This document shows positions 7,476-7,851 of a stretch of 7,851 nucleotides of DNA, piece after piece. The translations under genes were made by a program, and so were the position numbers. The stretch is from Flavobacterium psychrophilum (GTDB lineage Bacteria; Bacteroidota; Bacteroidia; Flavobacteriales; Flavobacteriaceae), in contig CALPPS020000092.1 in assembly GCA_943325515.2 (NCBI GenBank), forward strand, positions 1 to 7,851. The letters run 5' to 3'. The notes beneath the pieces were generated by a model. It worked only from the letters and a program-made list of their open reading frames with translations. It made no database searches and was not told the origin of the DNA. Position 1 is the first letter of the stretch, and each line of letters begins with the position of its first letter.

Positions 7476-7492
7476 AATAATAAATTAACAAA

Positions 7493-7816
7493 ATGGGAGC
7501 CTCAAAATCAGAATCTTTTTCGGCAGAGCACAACGAAATGGCAACTTTATTTAAAGCATTATCACATCCAGCTCGAATAGCAATTCTAGACTATTTACTC
7601 AAAGTAGATACCTGCATTTGTGGAGATATTGTTAACGAATTACCATTAGCTCAACCAACGGTTTCCCAACATTTGGCAGCACTTAAAAACGCAAATATTA
7701 TCAAGGGATATATTGAAGGAACAGCGATTTGTTATTGTATTAATCCAGAAACTATTGATAAAATTCAACATCATTTTTCTGCGATTACTCATAAACTAGA
7801 AAGCAAGTGTTGTTAA
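7493..7816 (+). CDS. arsR: ArsR/SmtB family metalloregulator
   Basis: A 107-residue winged-helix repressor. FKALSHPARIAILDYLL (20-36) is the characteristic N-terminal region, and PLAQPTVSQHLAALKNANII (51-70) is the helix-turn-helix with its recognition helix. The wing is the following GYIEGTAICYCIN. The metal box DTCICGDI (39-46) carries Cys41 and Cys43, at the position of the ELCVCDL motif that binds As(III)/Sb(III) in E. coli ArsR. Four more cysteines occur: C80 and C82 in the wing, and a terminal C106-C107. An arsenic- or antimony-type sensor is therefore likely, but other thiophilic metals cannot be excluded. Transcribed away from tpx with a palindromic candidate operator just upstream. 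ArsR genes usually head metal-resistance operons; only 35 bases follow the stop in this window, so its partners are not visible. The ATG is preceded by A-rich sequence (TTAACAAA), typical of this phylum. Confidence 0.92.
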   Translation: MGASKSESFSAEHNEMATLFKALSHPARIAILDYLLKVDTCICGDIVNELPLAQPTVSQHLAALKNANIIKGYIEGTAICYCINPETIDKIQHHFSAITHKLESKCC

Positions 7817-7851
7817 AAGTTTAAAAATATAAAAACTAGTAGATAAACTAA

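Noticed and set aside
7377..7580. 67-codon plus-strand reading frame overlapping the start of the ArsR-family gene
   Set aside because: It runs through the intergenic control region and continues in another frame of the ArsR gene; the product has no recognisable features.
1..7851. Mobile element, CRISPR array, defence or other novel multi-gene system
   Set aside because: Every sizeable reading frame on the coding strands belongs to a recognised housekeeping or regulator family. There are no transposase, integrase, tandem repeat-spacer or target-site duplication signals. A tRNA is present, but no attachment-site repeat or integrase accompanies it.

Overview
The window reads as chromosomal DNA of a Bacteroidota member, most likely a Flavobacterium-like member of Flavobacteriia. 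Several things point there: the AT-rich base composition, starts preceded by A-rich rather than Shine-Dalgarno sequence, promoter elements of the Bacteroidota type (TTTG about 18-21 bases upstream of TAnnTTTG), and protein sequences typical of the group. Examples are a RibB fused to a degenerate RibA-like domain, a long LptF/LptG-type permease and a LolA-like carrier directly behind ftsK.

Layout, left to right. A tRNA-Ser(UGA) lies on the minus strand at 3-87 with its own well-formed promoter at 121-150. A run of six minus-strand genes fills 245-7330. In transcription order (right to left) they are tpx (thiol peroxidase), a DgkA-family lipid kinase, ftsK (DNA translocase), lolA (lipoprotein carrier), an LptF/LptG-family permease and ribB (riboflavin biosynthesis). 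Spacings are tight: 11 bp, 33 bp, a 20-bp overlap (or a 1-bp gap if a later lolA start is used), 7 bp, and a 1-base TAATG overlap. The six therefore look like one operon driven from upstream of tpx. Divergent from tpx, on the plus strand, is a 107-residue ArsR-family metalloregulator (7493-7816). It has a palindromic candidate operator in its promoter, and the window ends 35 bases after its stop.

Four of the six operon genes serve the envelope or division: lipid kinase, FtsK, lipoprotein carrier and LPS-type permease. Tpx handles peroxide and RibB supplies the four-carbon precursor of riboflavin. Their linkage suggests a growth-linked housekeeping operon rather than a dedicated pathway. I see no mobile element, CRISPR array, toxin-antitoxin pair, defence gene or prophage gene, and no stretch above 300 bases without a gene. 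I do not see a new biological system here. The points most worth a second look are the RibA-like domain lacking its zinc and catalytic motifs, the extra C-terminal membrane region of the permease, and the operator/promoter arrangement in the tpx-arsR intergenic region.
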